A DNA stretch of 64,000 bases from Hyalella azteca (GCF_000764305.2 NW_025936008.1:124001-188000), one strand, 5' to 3'. Positions 1 through 13,379 are shown, counted from the stretch's first letter. The notes: generated from the letters alone by a model not told the origin. Translations and numbers: made by a program.

Positions 1-410
1 TTGGCAGTTATTTGGTTAAAACTAGAAACCAAATGTTGCCTGAACAGGTAATTTTGTGCCAGCAGTGAGAAACATCATGACCAAATTATTTTATAACCAT
101 CAGTTAATTATTTATGTATTTTTTACCCAAAGTATCAGCTTAACATGCATCCATTATTGTTTTTAGAACAATTCTCGCAGGAGAATTATTTCAGGTGTAG
201 GAAATTTGAAGGCAATCAAATTAGTCTCTAAAAAATAGTATACATGTTCCTGCCCTGATACTGGATGATTAGATTTGCACCTCCTTGTGCAACTTTCCGT
301 CTCGTAATGTCTTTAGCATACTTTCCAATTTCAGTAAATGTTTCTTTAACTTTCTGATGCATTAAATGGAAGATATTGGCCACTAAGTTCTATTTCATAC
401 CTAATTCCAG
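1..410 (+). other. intron of the SR-repeat gene (3' part)
   Basis: AT-rich sequence with no convincing exon. It ends in a pyrimidine-containing stretch and TTCCAG at 405-410, a good 3' splice site for the large exon that follows. The coding frame stays open from 411 down to the first ATG at 495 and has an in-frame stop at 402-404. The simplest reading is that this is intron and that earlier exons lie left of the window. Confidence 0.55.
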
Positions 411-3400
411 ATCGCCCATGATCATCATGCAGAGATATCTGCACATGGCAGTGGAAGCAGTATAGCTGTTTTGACGTCTTCCGGCCCTGAGAATATGAAT
501 GTTCCTCAAAACTGGTCACCCCATCAGCATGGGTTTCGAAATCACCCAGAAGGAAATCCGAATCACTTCAGTGGTGAGGGGAATCGCAGTGCCCATGTTC
601 CCAGAGGATATAATTCGCCTCAGTGGCGTGGAAGAATGGCACCCGACAATGACCGCTTCAATACAAGTCATCCCATGGAGAATAGAATGGGGCAGACCTA
701 TGGTGGGATGCAGCAAAGCCGTGGGGATCCTTCGAATCGTAGAAATTATGCAGGTAAATTTCCTGATACCTCGACTTCGTCCCTGGCACTTCCTCAAGAC
801 AAGTATGCTAATAAAAATATCGCATCAAAACATACTGAAAAAATGGAGACGAATGTTAGTGCTCGTTGGCAACGACTCCAGAGTTCTGACTCTGAAAGTG
901 AGAGTGATTCAGACAGTTCTGAATCTGGGTCATCATCCAGTGGTCAGTCTAGCTCTAGTAGCTCCAGTTCTGATTCGGGTTCAAGCAGTGAATCTTCTTC
1001 CGACAGTGAAGATGAAAACCGTGGTAAGAACAAGAAAGGTCCAGAAAGCAAATCCCAGAGTAATAAAAACCAAAAAGATTCAAAGCAAGACTTTGCCAAA
1101 GTCACGTCGGATTCCGATGGATTTACTTCATCCATTAAGAAAGAACTGGATCAGGAAAGTGAAAAACACTTCGTATCGAACTCAATTAACCCTCGCACTA
1201 TTGGCAATTCCCTTGAATTGAATGATCCAGCGGCAGCTGTGGCTCGAGGTGTCGCTTTGCCACAGCTTGCTAACGAATCTGGCAGCATTAGTGAACCAAT
1301 ACGATCGATAGGTCATCCACCCGCGCATGAATTCGAAATCCCTTCATCTACTCAAAGTCTTAGTGCTACTAACTCCTCTCTAAATGTAAAACTTGAATCT
1401 TCTAATTCATCTGTAAATACACCAATCAAGGGAGTCGTGCAACCGCCGTTGATAAATCCACAAGAAACGCCTTCCTGTCGAGGCTCTCCTCCTCAACCGC
1501 TACGAAGTTCGCCAATGCGTCCTAATTCCCGTTCACCGTACCGCCGAAAGTATCTTTCTCCGTATCGTCGAGATTCTCGTTCGCCATATCGTCGAGATTC
1601 CCGTTCGCCTTATCGTCGAGATTCCCGTTCGCCATATCGACGTGGTTCCCGTTCGCCTTATCGTCGCCGCTCGCGTTCTCTTTATCGTCGCAATTCACGG
1701 TCACCTTATCGACGTCGTTCTTCTTCACTCTCTCGTCGAGGCTCTCGTTCGCCTATTCGTGGTCTTGACTCGCGATTGCTGATCAAACGTAAGTCGCTTT
1801 CTCCAGGTCCTCATAGTCCGCATTTACACCTTCCTCGTGGCTCTCGTTCTCCAATTCGTCGTAGCTCACGCTCGCCTCTTCGTCGTGGCTCTCGATCGCC
1901 TATTCGCCGTGGCTCTCGCTCGCCCATTCGTCGTGGCTCACGCTCGCCCATTCGTCGTGGCTCACGCTCGCCCATTCGACGTGGTTCACGATCACCCATT
2001 CGACGTGGCTCCCGTTCGCCCATTCGACGTGGCTCCCGTTCGCCAATTCGACGTGGCTCCCGTTCGCCAATTCGTCCTGGTTCTCGTTCGCCCATTCGCC
2101 GTAGCTCACGATCGCCTATGCGACGTGGCTCACGATCTCCTATTCCTTATGGCTCGCGATCTCCTATTCGTCGTCATTCACGTTCACCTCTTCATCGTTG
2201 GTCACGATCTCATATTCGGCATGGCTCACGATCACCCATTCGTCGTGGCTCACAATCGCCCATTCGTCGTGGCCCAAGATCGCCCATTCGTCGAGGCTCA
2301 CGATCGCCTATTCGTCGAGGTTCACGATCGCCTATTCGTCGTGGCTCACGATCGCCTATTCGTCGAAGCTCACGATCGCCTATTCGTCAAGGCTCACGAT
2401 CGCCTATTCGTCGAGGCTCACAATCACCTATTCGTCGAGGCTTACGCTCACCTATTCAACGTGGCTCTCGATCTCCAATTCTTCGTGGACCTCAATCGGT
2501 TCTTAGGCGTTCTCATTCATCATCCAAACCCGGCCCTCGTTCTCCTCCAGCTAAAGGTGCGAGTTCCAATCAGAACTCGCTTTCCAAATCGCCCCCCAAA
2601 CAAGTTGTTTCTCTGTCATCTTCCAATCGGAAGTCTCGATCTCCTGCCAGACGACGCTCAAAGTCGCCTCCTGAATTAGCATCTCGATCTCAAATCAGAA
2701 GATGCTCTCGCTCTCAATCACGATCAAGAAATGATTCTCATTCTGTTCCAGAATCCAAAAATTTGTGTAAGCCTGTCGCTCTTGACAGTCCAATGCCACC
2801 ATCCAGGAGAAATGGGTCTTCGACATTTGAAGTCGACTCCAACCGTTGCACTGCATCGTCGCCCGCGGGACGCGTTTCAAGATCTCTTGTTCGCTCCTCA
2901 CTTTCTCCAAAAAGGCGTGTCGGAATGAATTCGAATTCGCCCTCCCGTCGTTTAATTGAACATCATCACGCAACATCGCCTCGGAGGTTAGGAAATAGAC
3001 CTCCAATGCGAAGGTCGCAGTCGCCAATGAAGATGGATAAAAAGATTTCATCTGAAAACCAACCACGTCCCTCGCATAAAACGTGTAGGTCACCTTCAAG
3101 AGAGTTACACTATCATAAAAATCTAGTCCCCTCTGACCCGAACTTGCAGAAACTTGGCAAGGCATTTCCGCGATATTATCGCAGTACTTCCAAATCACCA
3201 GGACGATACTCTCCTGTTCAGCGTTCTCCAGGAAGAACTGTTAGATCATCCCAATCAACACTTCGACCTCCTCCAAGTGAGAGTTTGAGACCTCATCCAG
3301 GTGAGACTAGTTTGAGGCAATCTTTTGGACAAAATGCTCGGGATATTCAAAGATATCCTCGATCTCCAATTAATCGTCGCTCTTCGTCTCCAGCGTCCCG

Positions 3401-6400
3401 TGCAAGAATGTCTCCGAACAGTAGGTCTGTGAATCGAAGAAAATCGTCATCACCAGGATCTAAAAGTTTCATGCTCAAATCTCGATCACCAACGAACACT
3501 AATTTTGGTCCGGGATATGGCCCTATTTCTGATAATTTCATGGGAAATTCCCGTCCATCTCGGCGATCTTGGTCTCCCGAAATTTCCGGTCAGCCTCAAT
3601 TCCAACGTCATTTCTTGAATGAACGTGTTCAACGCTATCCGCCTGATGGTAATCTTGCATCCCATTTCCCTTTCGCACGTGGCCGAACGTCGCTATCTCC
3701 ACAGCGCATGTCTGAACCGCAATGTTATGCAGACGTAACGCGAGATACTTTTGTTCGTAGAGCTCCTTTCAATTCTGAATTTTCTTCAGATTCTTACCGA
3801 GAACTTCGTCCGCCTCATTTTGTTACCAATCAGCATAATCGGAACATCGAAAATCGTGAAATGATCGCTCGTCCTGGCCAGCCATCTGATTTCAGGAACC
3901 CGCGCCATAATCTACAAGGTGAAATGTTACGGTCTAACTGTTATGAAGATCAGTTTTCTAATCGACAAAATCCTCCCAGCATTTGGCCCAAACCTGAATT
4001 CGGCAATTACGGTGCAGGTCGAGTATTACATGGAAATATTCGAGGCATGAATACTCCATTTGAGCGTTTTGGTAGAGGTGGACGAGGAATGCAGGGGATA
4101 GGTAATAATCCAATACCACCATTATTCCCTGGAAAAATGGTGCCAGGGGAATTCAATAACCCCTATGCGAGAGGTAATGATGTAGGTTTATTGGGTGATC
4201 TGCCCTCTTCTGTAGAGAACCGAAATTTCTCCCGAAATCCTTCTGCTGTGCGCGGAGTGGGTCACAGGGAACGTGCCAGAGATGACCCGAGTAGCGTTCT
4301 TTCAAGTGCCAATGAAACTCCCCTCGGTAGAAAGCGTCAAAACCCTTCGTCTCAATTAGATTCTCGGCGTGAATCAGAAATGCATGCGACTGAACAGCGG
4401 GGCATCCGCGACGGCGCACAAGATGTAACTTTAGGTGGCCGTAATAGTTCATTTCTCAATGCTCCTAAATTTGATCCAACCTTTCCTCTCAACATGCAAC
4501 GAGATCGAGATGGACAAGGTGAAATCCCGAGGAAGAACCGCAATTCACCGGACGGTGCGTGCCGAGGATTGTTCGATCATACTAAAGGCTTGCAAAGACC
4601 CAGAGTCCACAACGATGATCGAGGCGGCAATAGAACTAATGAGCGGCCTGAAGCGCGGTTCACACGACGTGGTTCTCCTAATCATCCGGATGGCAGAGGT
4701 CGTGGCCAAGAAAAGGCACTTCACTCCCGGCCCCCGCGAGGAGACGTCGAAAGACCAAATAAGGAAAAACACGATAACGATCAGCGAACAAGAAGGGTAG
4801 AAACAAAACAACGGTTAAATCGCGGTGATGACAAAACTTCCGATAGAGGTAACTTCCATAACGATGATAGAGGACGACCAGAATCTTCAAGTAAAATCCA
4901 ACGCAATGATAAGCGTCCCATGAGCAGCAAGAGCAACTTAGAAGTTTCCGGTGACAACCGTTCCAACGAATCTCGTAGACCGGTTGCTTATGAACAGTTA
5001 TCTACTCCTACGTTGCCCAATAGTCGCCGTCTTTCACAATCGGATAGAGCTGAAGAACATATTCTCGACAGTTTTGAGAAAGCTCAAAGACCAGATAGTG
5101 AGGTTACAAAAGGGTCTCAAGATCTGCTGGAAAAGGGGCCAGAAAATCCTGTCGAAAGCGAACGTGCAACAGATGGAGAAACAATGAAAAACATTAACGC
5201 TACAGATTCTGCTTCAATTGCAGATGTTGCACCCATCGAGCTAGTTCCTGCCGCCGTGAGCAAAGTAAAAAATGAAAAGAAAGGCCCTACCACTCCATGT
5301 GGGTCTCCTTCTGGTGTGCCAGATAAGACCACCCCTAGTTTTTCTCCTTCCGAAATGCATACTTTGAGAGTGGATAATAGCTTGAAAAATAAGGAATCTG
5401 CCGATGAAAGTACTGATGTTCATGATATTGGAATTGAAATGCACGTTCCTTTGGACGAAGAGCATGCATTTGGCCCTAACTCTGAATTGGACTTCGTGTC
5501 TCCAGAAAATCCCAAAGTCAATACGGTCAAAGAGTGTATTGATCAGGGGCTACTGGCTAAAGCTCGTGATAGAGCTTCAGGAAGCGAGATCAAACACAGT
5601 AATTCACTGACAAAGAAAGAAGAATCGAATGAATATGAACAAAATCGGGATCGTGAACGTGGTCGACGCGTTCATGGCGATAAACGGGAGGTTAACGAGA
5701 GTGTTCAAACCGGCTCTGGTAGAGCGGGTGCACACGAATACATTCAGAAAAATTCAGCTCGTGATTCTAGTAGGTCGGACAGCCATGGTGCTAGCGATGG
5801 TCGCTACAGGAACGATTACAGTAGGAATGACCGTCATCCAGCAAACGTCCATGATCGATTGGTGAAACTCGGAAGAGACAGAGTATCTGTGCAGGATGAC
5901 CCAAGATTCGAAAGCCGCCGCTTGAAGACCGAGTCTAGATTTGAACCCCAATCCAGACCAATTAATGATCGTTATAGCAAAAAACCAACTGACATCAATA
6001 GAAGGGATCACGATCGCGAACATCGCAAAAATTTTGGTCGAGATTACAGAATTGACAAGCGGAGAGATCAACCAGAGATGGAATCCAAGTCGGATAATTT
6101 GGAGCGTGGACGGGGTTCGAATTTGCATCGTAAAGGAAACGACCGGCGGATGGATCAAAACCAAAATGAAAGTTCAAGTCGAGATTCCAGGCCACGTGAA
6201 GATAGGTTAAAGCGAGATGCATCGCGCGAGAGTAAAAGGGAAGATATGAAGTCCGGTGACCGTAGAACTGATGAAACTCTTCGCACGAAAATGGAATCTC
6301 GTTTGGTGAGACGATCTCAAGACAGGAGTGATAGTGCGAATAAGCGCACGGAACAGCAGAGCAGATCGCATAGTAGGAATGAAGAGCGAAGTGACCGCGA

Positions 6401-8093
6401 AGGACAAACCAAGAAACGCAAGGAACGTTCTGGTAAAACTAGAGAGGACGATTTATCATCCATAGCCGATAAATCGGACCGAAATAAGAAGTCGGAAAGA
6501 GAAAGTTCAGCTGTTGACGCTGAGAAGAAACGCTCAAAGAAAAGAAAACGGGAGGAAGATAAGATAGAAGATGGCAGTAAAGTTATCAAAAAACATAAGA
6601 AAAAGAAGCGAGCTATTGAAGTCGAGAATGAGCCCAATTCCAAGAGAAAGTCTGTAGCAGCTTCCAGAAAGAAAAATAAAAAAGAAGTGGTAGAAGGAGA
6701 AGAGGAAACTAAACCTGAGAAAAGGACGAAGTCTCCAAAGAAGAAAAAGAAGAAAGACAAGAAGAAGAAGAAAGCGAAGAAGAGCAAGAAGCCAGCCCGC
6801 ACGTCTGATGAGGAAGGCTCCCAGGAAGAAGATTACGCCCCTAAACGCAAGCAAGGTGTGTAGTTAATCTGCTGTCTCTGTACCATTTATTCGTTTGTTG
6901 TACATTTTATGATAGTGGATATCACCACTTCGCGGCCTTTCTTGTATCGTGTTGTACCTACTTTTATCAATATCATAGTTGAAAATGTGCAATATTTCGT
7001 AGCTCTGTGCCAGCATTGATATATTTTTGAGAGCCTTGAATCTTTCGAACTATTCATCTTGAATGGTTAACTAAACTAGGCCATTAAAAATTTCGTTTTT
7101 GTCGGATTACGTTCAATCATACTATCGATGGTTGTAAAAGTTAACAAATTATGTTTAAAAACATTATGCTTAGCGTATACATTTCTCAATTTCAAGCATT
7201 TTAATTTGCAGACCGACATTCGGAGTCTTCCAGTGAAGATTTACGCTACACGCTTAAGCGCAAGATCGCAGATGATGCTGACAGCAGCTTCGACACGAGT
7301 CCTCACAATGCACGCAAGTCAAGAAAACCTCTGCATGGCGCTGACAACCGTGACGTTGGTGTTGAAAAAGACGGTCGTCCTCAAGTTCCTACACGAACGA
7401 TCTTCGTTCTCAAGAATGACCTTGCCGAACCTCCTGCTTCTACATCTCGCCATGGTGATAGCGCACTCGATACTTCAGACGAGCGGCCGTCCAGTAGGAA
7501 CAGAGTGAACGAAAAACACCACCGAAAATACGGACGGAACAGAGACGTAAAGGAATCGGGAAAGCAAATCCTAGAAGTCGGAGGAAGACGGAGTCGCGAT
7601 GGCGGCTGGGCCAGCAACCGCGAGAAGCCAGTCTCCGTCGACGCTGAACCGAAGAGCAAGCACCTTGGAAATGATCTTCGTGAGTCCAAACTTAATTCTT
7701 GATTCAGAGTAATTTTTTCGCTGTGTAAAGATCAACTCTAAAGATTGACTTTTTCTTAGTTGGTTTGGAAAATGTTACGACTGTATTTATGGTATATGTA
7801 TAATATGTATTAGCATTAGGTGGCAGAATTCTCTTATTTAAACGCGTATGAATAATTGATTCCCTAAAAATTGAAATATAATAAAGTGCATTCTCTGGTC
7901 ATTATTCGTCCGCGTATAATATATATGTGTACGATATAATAGCTAAACCTTTGCAGATGACCCGGCTGGCGATAGAGTGCCTGTGCACCTGAGGCTGGGT
8001 CCCGTATCTTCCCCGGTCGGAGGAGGTCGGCGGGTCCTGAAGAATACCAGCGGCAAGAGAGGCGGCAACGCCGCACGTTTCCGGAAGCTCTGA
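411..8093 (+). CDS. large serine/arginine-repeat nuclear protein (SRRM2-like), 5' partial
   Basis: Three exons: 411-6855, 7212-7679 and 7957-8093, giving at least 2349 residues in the window. The frame is open back to a splice acceptor at 410, so the N-terminus is missing; the first in-frame ATG inside is at 495. In order the protein has a Ser/Asp-rich tract (about 881-1015), a long RS-repeat tract built on RSPIRRGS (about 1516-2490), disordered Arg/Ser/Pro and Arg/Asp-rich stretches, and a Lys-rich nuclear-localisation-like tail (about 6530-6830). The last exon ends with DPAGDRVPVHLRLGPVS and a basic terminus. Donor GTGTGT at 6856 and acceptor TTTGCAG at 7211 join in phase 1, as do GTGAGT at 7680 and TTTGCAG at 7956. 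If the first intron is kept, the frame stops two codons past the donor. Such proteins usually act in spliceosome or nuclear-speckle assembly. SRRM2 itself is not proven, because the diagnostic N-terminal cwf21 region would lie outside the window. Confidence 0.8.
1516..2490 (+). repeat. coding 24-bp minisatellite encoding RS octapeptides
   Basis: A tandem DNA repeat with a 24-bp period inside the large SR exon encodes about 30 or more copies of an S-R-S-P-I-R-R-G type octapeptide. The first part is a Y-R-R variant (SRSPYRR). Units differ mostly at synonymous or single positions, so the array grew by unequal exchange while keeping the frame. Each unit presents SRSP sites typical of SRPK/CLK kinase targets. 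Confidence 0.85.
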
Positions 8094-9052
8094 AATACAA
8101 AGCTTCCTCGCAAGCGTGGAAAAACTCGGATTTCTTCGCTTGCTCTATCTGCTGCGGTCGCTGCATAGGTGAGTCTGCTTCTTCTATAGACTTAGAGTTG
8201 GATGGATGAGGCGGCCCCGAATATGCTGGAATACCCTCTTTGTTTACGAGCGCCCTCCCTGTTTATCGACGAGTCCCCCACTGCCTATCGAAGATCCTTC
8301 TTACCCTTCAAGGACCCAACTGTCTTTCACGTATATCGTCTTTGGTTCAGTGCAACAAGTATAATATTTCGTCCGATCTTCAGTGAGTGAAGCATTGGTC
8401 AAAGTGGGGTTGGTTTAAGATTTTTGTGATTCGCGTGATTATTTGTAAATAGTAGATCATTCAAAACATAAAGCATCAAGAATGGTGTTTGATAGCCATT
8501 CCATAAAATTTTAGTTACTTGAAGCTTTGAATTCCTTGAATTACCTGACGCCCCTTGATGAATCTTTTCTTATGGAAAATGGTTTAAATATTGCAAACAC
8601 TTCGATTGCCGCGAGGTCCACAGAAATATAGCATGGATGGGGTGGGAAGGTTAGAGTAGCCGAGTATTGAGAAGTGCGCGGAGCTTGCGTGCCGTCATCT
8701 CATTATAGGCAATCTTACGTGTTTCATCCATTTGTTTTTCTGGAAGGCATTGCACATCTAATTTTGAATCAATATCTGATAAATTAGTGCAGTTGTAAAA
8801 TTCAGTAATGGAGGTTTTAAAGTGAACCTATTTAGCCAAAAAAGTCAGATTTCCAGACTGGCCTCTATGGATATGGTGGAATGTATTTTATTAGTGAAAT
8901 TTGAGTTGAAGTGAAAGAATGGTTGAGACGGGACCGTTCCCGGGTGAAAATCATCCACCAAGAAATCTGAGATCTTCTTAAGGTCCTATAGGCAAACCCT
9001 GAAATGTTTATAAAAACCCTGAAAAAATGGAACCCTGAAAAAAGCACTAACG
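8094..9052 (+). other. 3' UTR and downstream region of the SR gene
   Basis: After the TGA at 8091-8093 the sequence stays GC-rich until a strong donor, ATAG|GTGAGT, at 8168/8169. The 3' UTR may therefore contain an intron, or alternative last exons may lie further right. From 8170 to 9052 I see no reliable exon. Confidence 0.4.
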
Positions 9053-9212
9053 ATGTCCATGGAGAACGTTCTCCTGACGCCAGCTCTCCACACCATTGAC
9101 CAGCTCTCCTCCACGACGTCTCTTGCTCTGCACGTCAAGTCCACGGATCGTCCTCGCCTCATGTCGCCAAACCGCAGCCGCCGCTCCCACCTCGCTGATC
9201 AGCGGCGCTACG
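9053..9212 (+). other. possible exon, unassigned
   Basis: A GC-rich island in AT-rich DNA. It has an open frame from ATG (9053 or 9059) that ends in a basic, Arg/Ser-rich stretch (SPNRSRRSHLADQRRYG) at a consensus donor G|GTGAGC (9213). A TATA-like TTTATAAAAA lies about 45 bases before the ATG. There is no good acceptor upstream, so if real it would be a first exon or a wrongly bounded one. Possible partners are the islands at 12624 and 23085. This is inference from composition and splice signals only. Confidence 0.25.
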
Positions 9213-12200
9213 GTGAGCGGTCAGACGCTCTGTGATATTGTTGTGTGATACAATAGCGTTGAGAAGTTTCCTATGTGTTAAACGCACAAATGTATCATTA
9301 TTTAATAATTTAATTTATTTTAACAAATACGTGATTTTAAATGTTTGCTTTTAATATAAATGATTCTTTGGAATCGTTTTGTTTCGTTTTAAACACTGAC
9401 TACAGTTGTACGTACGACTTGCTAGTTTCATTCAGTGCGACCTGCCGAACTGGTTAGCTCATGCACAACAATATTTATAATATGAAATGTTCCCATATCA
9501 TGACGCTCGTAATGTTTTCACGCCGGGATCGATATGAACAAATTGACAATGTTTGCCTAGACTGACTCGTCTCTCAATGCAGTGGTCGCATTAAGCACAA
9601 GTTTTAGTTCCTGCTCTCGCTCTGAGGTAATCATTTGGTCTGCTAATCATTAATGTAAAGTAAATATATGTTGTTGTGTTTTGTGAGGCGTGAAGGTCAT
9701 TTGATAGCGATGCCGCTACATTAGCTGAATGAGATGAATGCACTGAAGAGATTTTGTGTGACACGTGCACCATCACCGAGATGTTCCCTTGTGTCATATG
9801 AACTCCAGAACTTTAATTACTGTATTTTGCATTTAATAACAAGATGGTCTAAAGCATGAAAATGTGATAACTGTCCTAGATCTCATAATTGTGTTGTAGC
9901 TATTTCCTTATTCGTATGTCTATTGAAAACTTTTGTCATTAGTTGAGTCGTTGTTCGGTGAAGGAAACCAACACTCACGAATATTGCAGTTGCTCTGCGA
10001 ATATCCACAAGGCGTTATTCCTCCAGGGTTTCTGTTGAAAATTATATATTTTATGTGAAACTCTTAAGCGTTAGTGACACGCTTGGATGAATTGTTTTTA
10101 CTTTTCAAACTCAAATGAGCCTTCTCATCGACTCGTTTACTGCATGCTGTCCTGACACCTGCGCTAGCGTTTTGCCTGCATGATCATTGCTGACAAGAAA
10201 CCTCGTGCAATAAGTTTAGAGTTGAGATTGTTGTGATGCTTTTAATCATTAAGAGTTATAATTCTCATAGGGTGCGCGTTTACATGAAATTTACGTAACG
10301 GTAGCTTGTGGGGCCGATCTAATTTTTTTTAATTGTAAGTTTAATTTTAAATCGCGTCACGCGTACCTGATCCCTGCAACTGACTGTGTTACCTCGATGT
10401 CAATACTCGTTAATAGGTTTTTAAATCCATTGCAGTAGCTACTGTAAATATTTTATGAACAATTTGTTTCAATCTTAGCTCGATGGTTGCTGCCAGTTTT
10501 ACCCTAGCCACCTGCATTAGGTGAGATTTGATTGTACTATGTATTTGATATGTTGTGACTATATATTTGATATAGTTATAGACTATTTGATATTGACCAG
10601 TGGTAGCGTATGGGCTCTAAAGGCTGTGAATGTAACACTGGGCTTCCACGTTTGGTATTCCAGACTATGGTGTAATGTGTATGTACCGTCATTCAACCAG
10701 TGATTAAGTGTAATTTTTTTAATTAAATGGAGACTACAAAACTTTTATTGCTCAGCTGGAATTAAACGTAAATATTTTCCAATTGTTAATGTGGAATCCT
10801 CCTGCAATTGCATCCAATGGTTTAGATAGTTGAGGAATTTTAAGGAAAATAATTTGCATGCTTTATTGTGGAAGAAATTTATTTTTCCGCATTCAACAAA
10901 GCGTTGGCATAATAATGCCTAATTATAAGCAAATTAATATTTTTCGTAATTAATATTAGCTCTGAGTAGTTTATTGTGTGTGAAGATTTTGCGCTTCAGG
11001 TTTAAATGAGACGCAATATAGATCTCGCTCCACGTGCCGCTCTTGGCTATACTCGCCCTATACTCGTAGTCGACGTCGCAGGTGCTGAATATCTTGAATT
11101 TGTAGGTGTGTTCGTCGGCGCTGTGCAGTGCACAGTGAGATCACAGGTGCTTTAAGCTAAATATGTAATAGCATTTGTTTTCTTTGTGGTTATTGTTTTT
11201 GTGATATTTAACGGGCTGTGAAGATGCTTAATAGCTCGGATGTATGACCGAACTATTAATTAATTAATGTAAGATTAATTAATATTAGATGCTTAATAGT
11301 TCCCCAGTATGACATTGTTTATAAAACGCACGCCACGATAAACCTTTGGAGAATAACTTTGGTAATCTATTATTCACGAATGGCTCATAACATATTTCGA
11401 GAAAGTGTTCAGATCTTGTTAAGAATAAGCACTTCTGACGTTACTGGGGGTGCTTATTCTTAACAAGATCCAATAGTTCTAAATACATTCTACAACGACC
11501 ATGATTGTGTGCATTAAACTAATGCATTTAGGTGTTAGTGTACCTTCTTTTGTTTGGTGATGATAAATTTAAGCCTTGATTAATGATCAACTCATTTCCC
11601 ATCGATCGTAATTTTCGTAGATTTTTCCAATCTGCTAATGAGTGCTGAATGGAGGATAATTTGTAGTAAAAGGAAATGCTGAAAACTATGATCAAACATA
11701 TGTGCATTAATTTAATGTGTGAATATATTCCTTAGTTTATTAATTTAATGTGAATATATTTCGTTAGTTTATTAATTTAAAGGAATGGCGAACGATAAAT
11801 TGTCACTATCGATGTGCAACATCATGATCTCCTTGTTTGGTGTCATCTGTAGCGCAGTGTGTAGTTATTCTAGTGAAGAATGCCAACGACGAGGGTATTC
11901 CTTATTCGTATTTTTACCTCGTCCCTTAAACGAAAATTTTGCGATACCAGCAAGCATGGAACACGCTACCGATTAACATGTTAAATTGGTCATTGACTAA
12001 TTTGACATTATTGCATGATATATCTTGTGTCACAATGCAGGTCCTCGAATGAAGTATAACAATCTGGTCACGCAGTCAATACAGTAAGTCTTCATATTAC
12101 CAGTTAAGCAAGTCTGATGCGTCATGGATGTTTATGATGTTGCAGCTTATTTATACCGAGTCCGGCAGGGAAGTATGGATGATTTGAACAGCGCGACACA

Positions 12201-12623
12201 TTAGCTTTAGATTACCTTGGCGCTAATGAAGGAAGGTCAAGCCAACCTTCAACGTTCATTTATACGGCATACTCATGCAGTTGATGGTATACGGTATATT
12301 CGTGCATGAACGATGCCTTCCGGTGTCCCAACTGTTTGATCGCTTCCCCGTGCAGTTTGGATCTCGTAGATCCAGTCGGTTCAAAGTTATCCACCCTTTC
12401 ATTATAGTGGCAAACTACGGAACATGACCATGGCGGGCAACATTGAAATGATTCCGAAAACGTGTTTGTGTTGTTTTACAAACTTTAGAATAAACGTGTT
12501 GCGCACGCTAACACGATGATCTATCGGCCACGTCTCCATTGCTATTGAAATGACGTCTCCTGACTAGCAGTTACTCCCACTCATACTTTGTACTCTTGGT
12601 ACTATGTGTTTCGTACGTAGCAG
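9213..12623. other. no gene seen
   Basis: AT-rich sequence with only short chance frames and scattered stops. The only structured item I noticed is the perfect hairpin at 11412-11470, listed separately. It could be intron or intergenic DNA. Confidence 0.4.
11412..11470. repeat. perfect 21-bp inverted repeat (hairpin)
   Basis: The arms 11412-11432 and 11450-11470 are perfect reverse complements of 21 bases, with a 17-base loop (11433-11449). The left arm begins GATCTTGTTAAG and the right arm ends CTTAACAAGATC. It is not part of a visible transposon end. It could be a small foldback insertion or a transcribed hairpin. Confidence 0.85.
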
Positions 12624-12711
12624 TCCCACGCCACGCCTCTGTGGTCCACCACCCTCAGCCCCGGCATCCATGTCGCCCTCGCCGCCGAGAGCCCAACGAT
12701 CAGACTGTAAT
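12624..12711 (+). other. possible exon, unassigned
   Basis: A GC-rich island after TAGCAG (12618-12623). One frame reads a His/Pro/Arg-rich peptide ending PRRREPNDQT and is followed by possible donors GTAATT (12702) or GTGCGT (12712). Its phase would fit the donor at 9213. The evidence is composition and weak splice signals only, and the frame closes soon after. Confidence 0.2.
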
Positions 12712-13379
12712 TACCGGTGCGTAGTTGCCCTCATTTGGGTCACCCGATGCACGATACTGTTGCATCTGTAAGTGCGTATTATCTTCCTCTTAGCTCCCAT
12801 TGCGAAACGTTAAACAACCTCGCTCCCGCCACGGAAATTGGCTCTCCCGCTGAGACTGAAATCTTGCCGCAGCTCTGTTGTCCAAAAGGGTTATCATGCT
12901 CATTCACCCGCTTCTCATTTTGCATGGTAGGTTACAATCCTGAATGTCTCGCTTTTGAAGTTAGAGGCCAGTCCGGTTTTTATTTTACTACCAACGTTAT
13001 TTGGATTTGGGGCGTGGTGATCCGGAGAAGAGCATTCTGGAGTCAGGCCTTTACAACGGTCATGTGCCACGCATCATATGTTCGTTGTTAGTACGAGAGA
13101 AAAGGGAGTCCAAGCCAGGTAGAAGCTACATTAAAGGAGAGGCTAGAGTGGGGTGGAAGTTTGTGTCAAGAGCAAGACGAAGAAACGAGGGGAAGTGAAA
13201 TTCACGAGGAAATTTATTTGGTTTAATATGGCTATATACCTACTACTTATTGCACTATAGAGTTTACTTTCAAAATAAGGTATGTTCATGTTAGATATGG
13301 GACGTCTTAGGCCCTGAATGATTATTTGTGTTCCATTAAATTATTGTGAAAAAGTTATTCTCATTTTATTATTGCTTTT
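12712..13379. other. no gene seen
   Basis: Moderately GC-rich at first, then AT-rich. An open frame of 124 codons from 12717 resembles no family I know and has no splice or codon support. I leave it unannotated. Confidence 0.35.

Noticed and set aside
1522..2700. Long frames on the minus strand and other plus frames across the RS repeat
   Set aside because: They are shadows of the 24-bp repeat, which stays open in several frames because its period is divisible by three.
6317..6854. Minus-strand Phe/Leu-rich frames that look like membrane proteins
   Set aside because: They are the antisense of the Lys-rich tail of the SR protein (AAG read as CTT).
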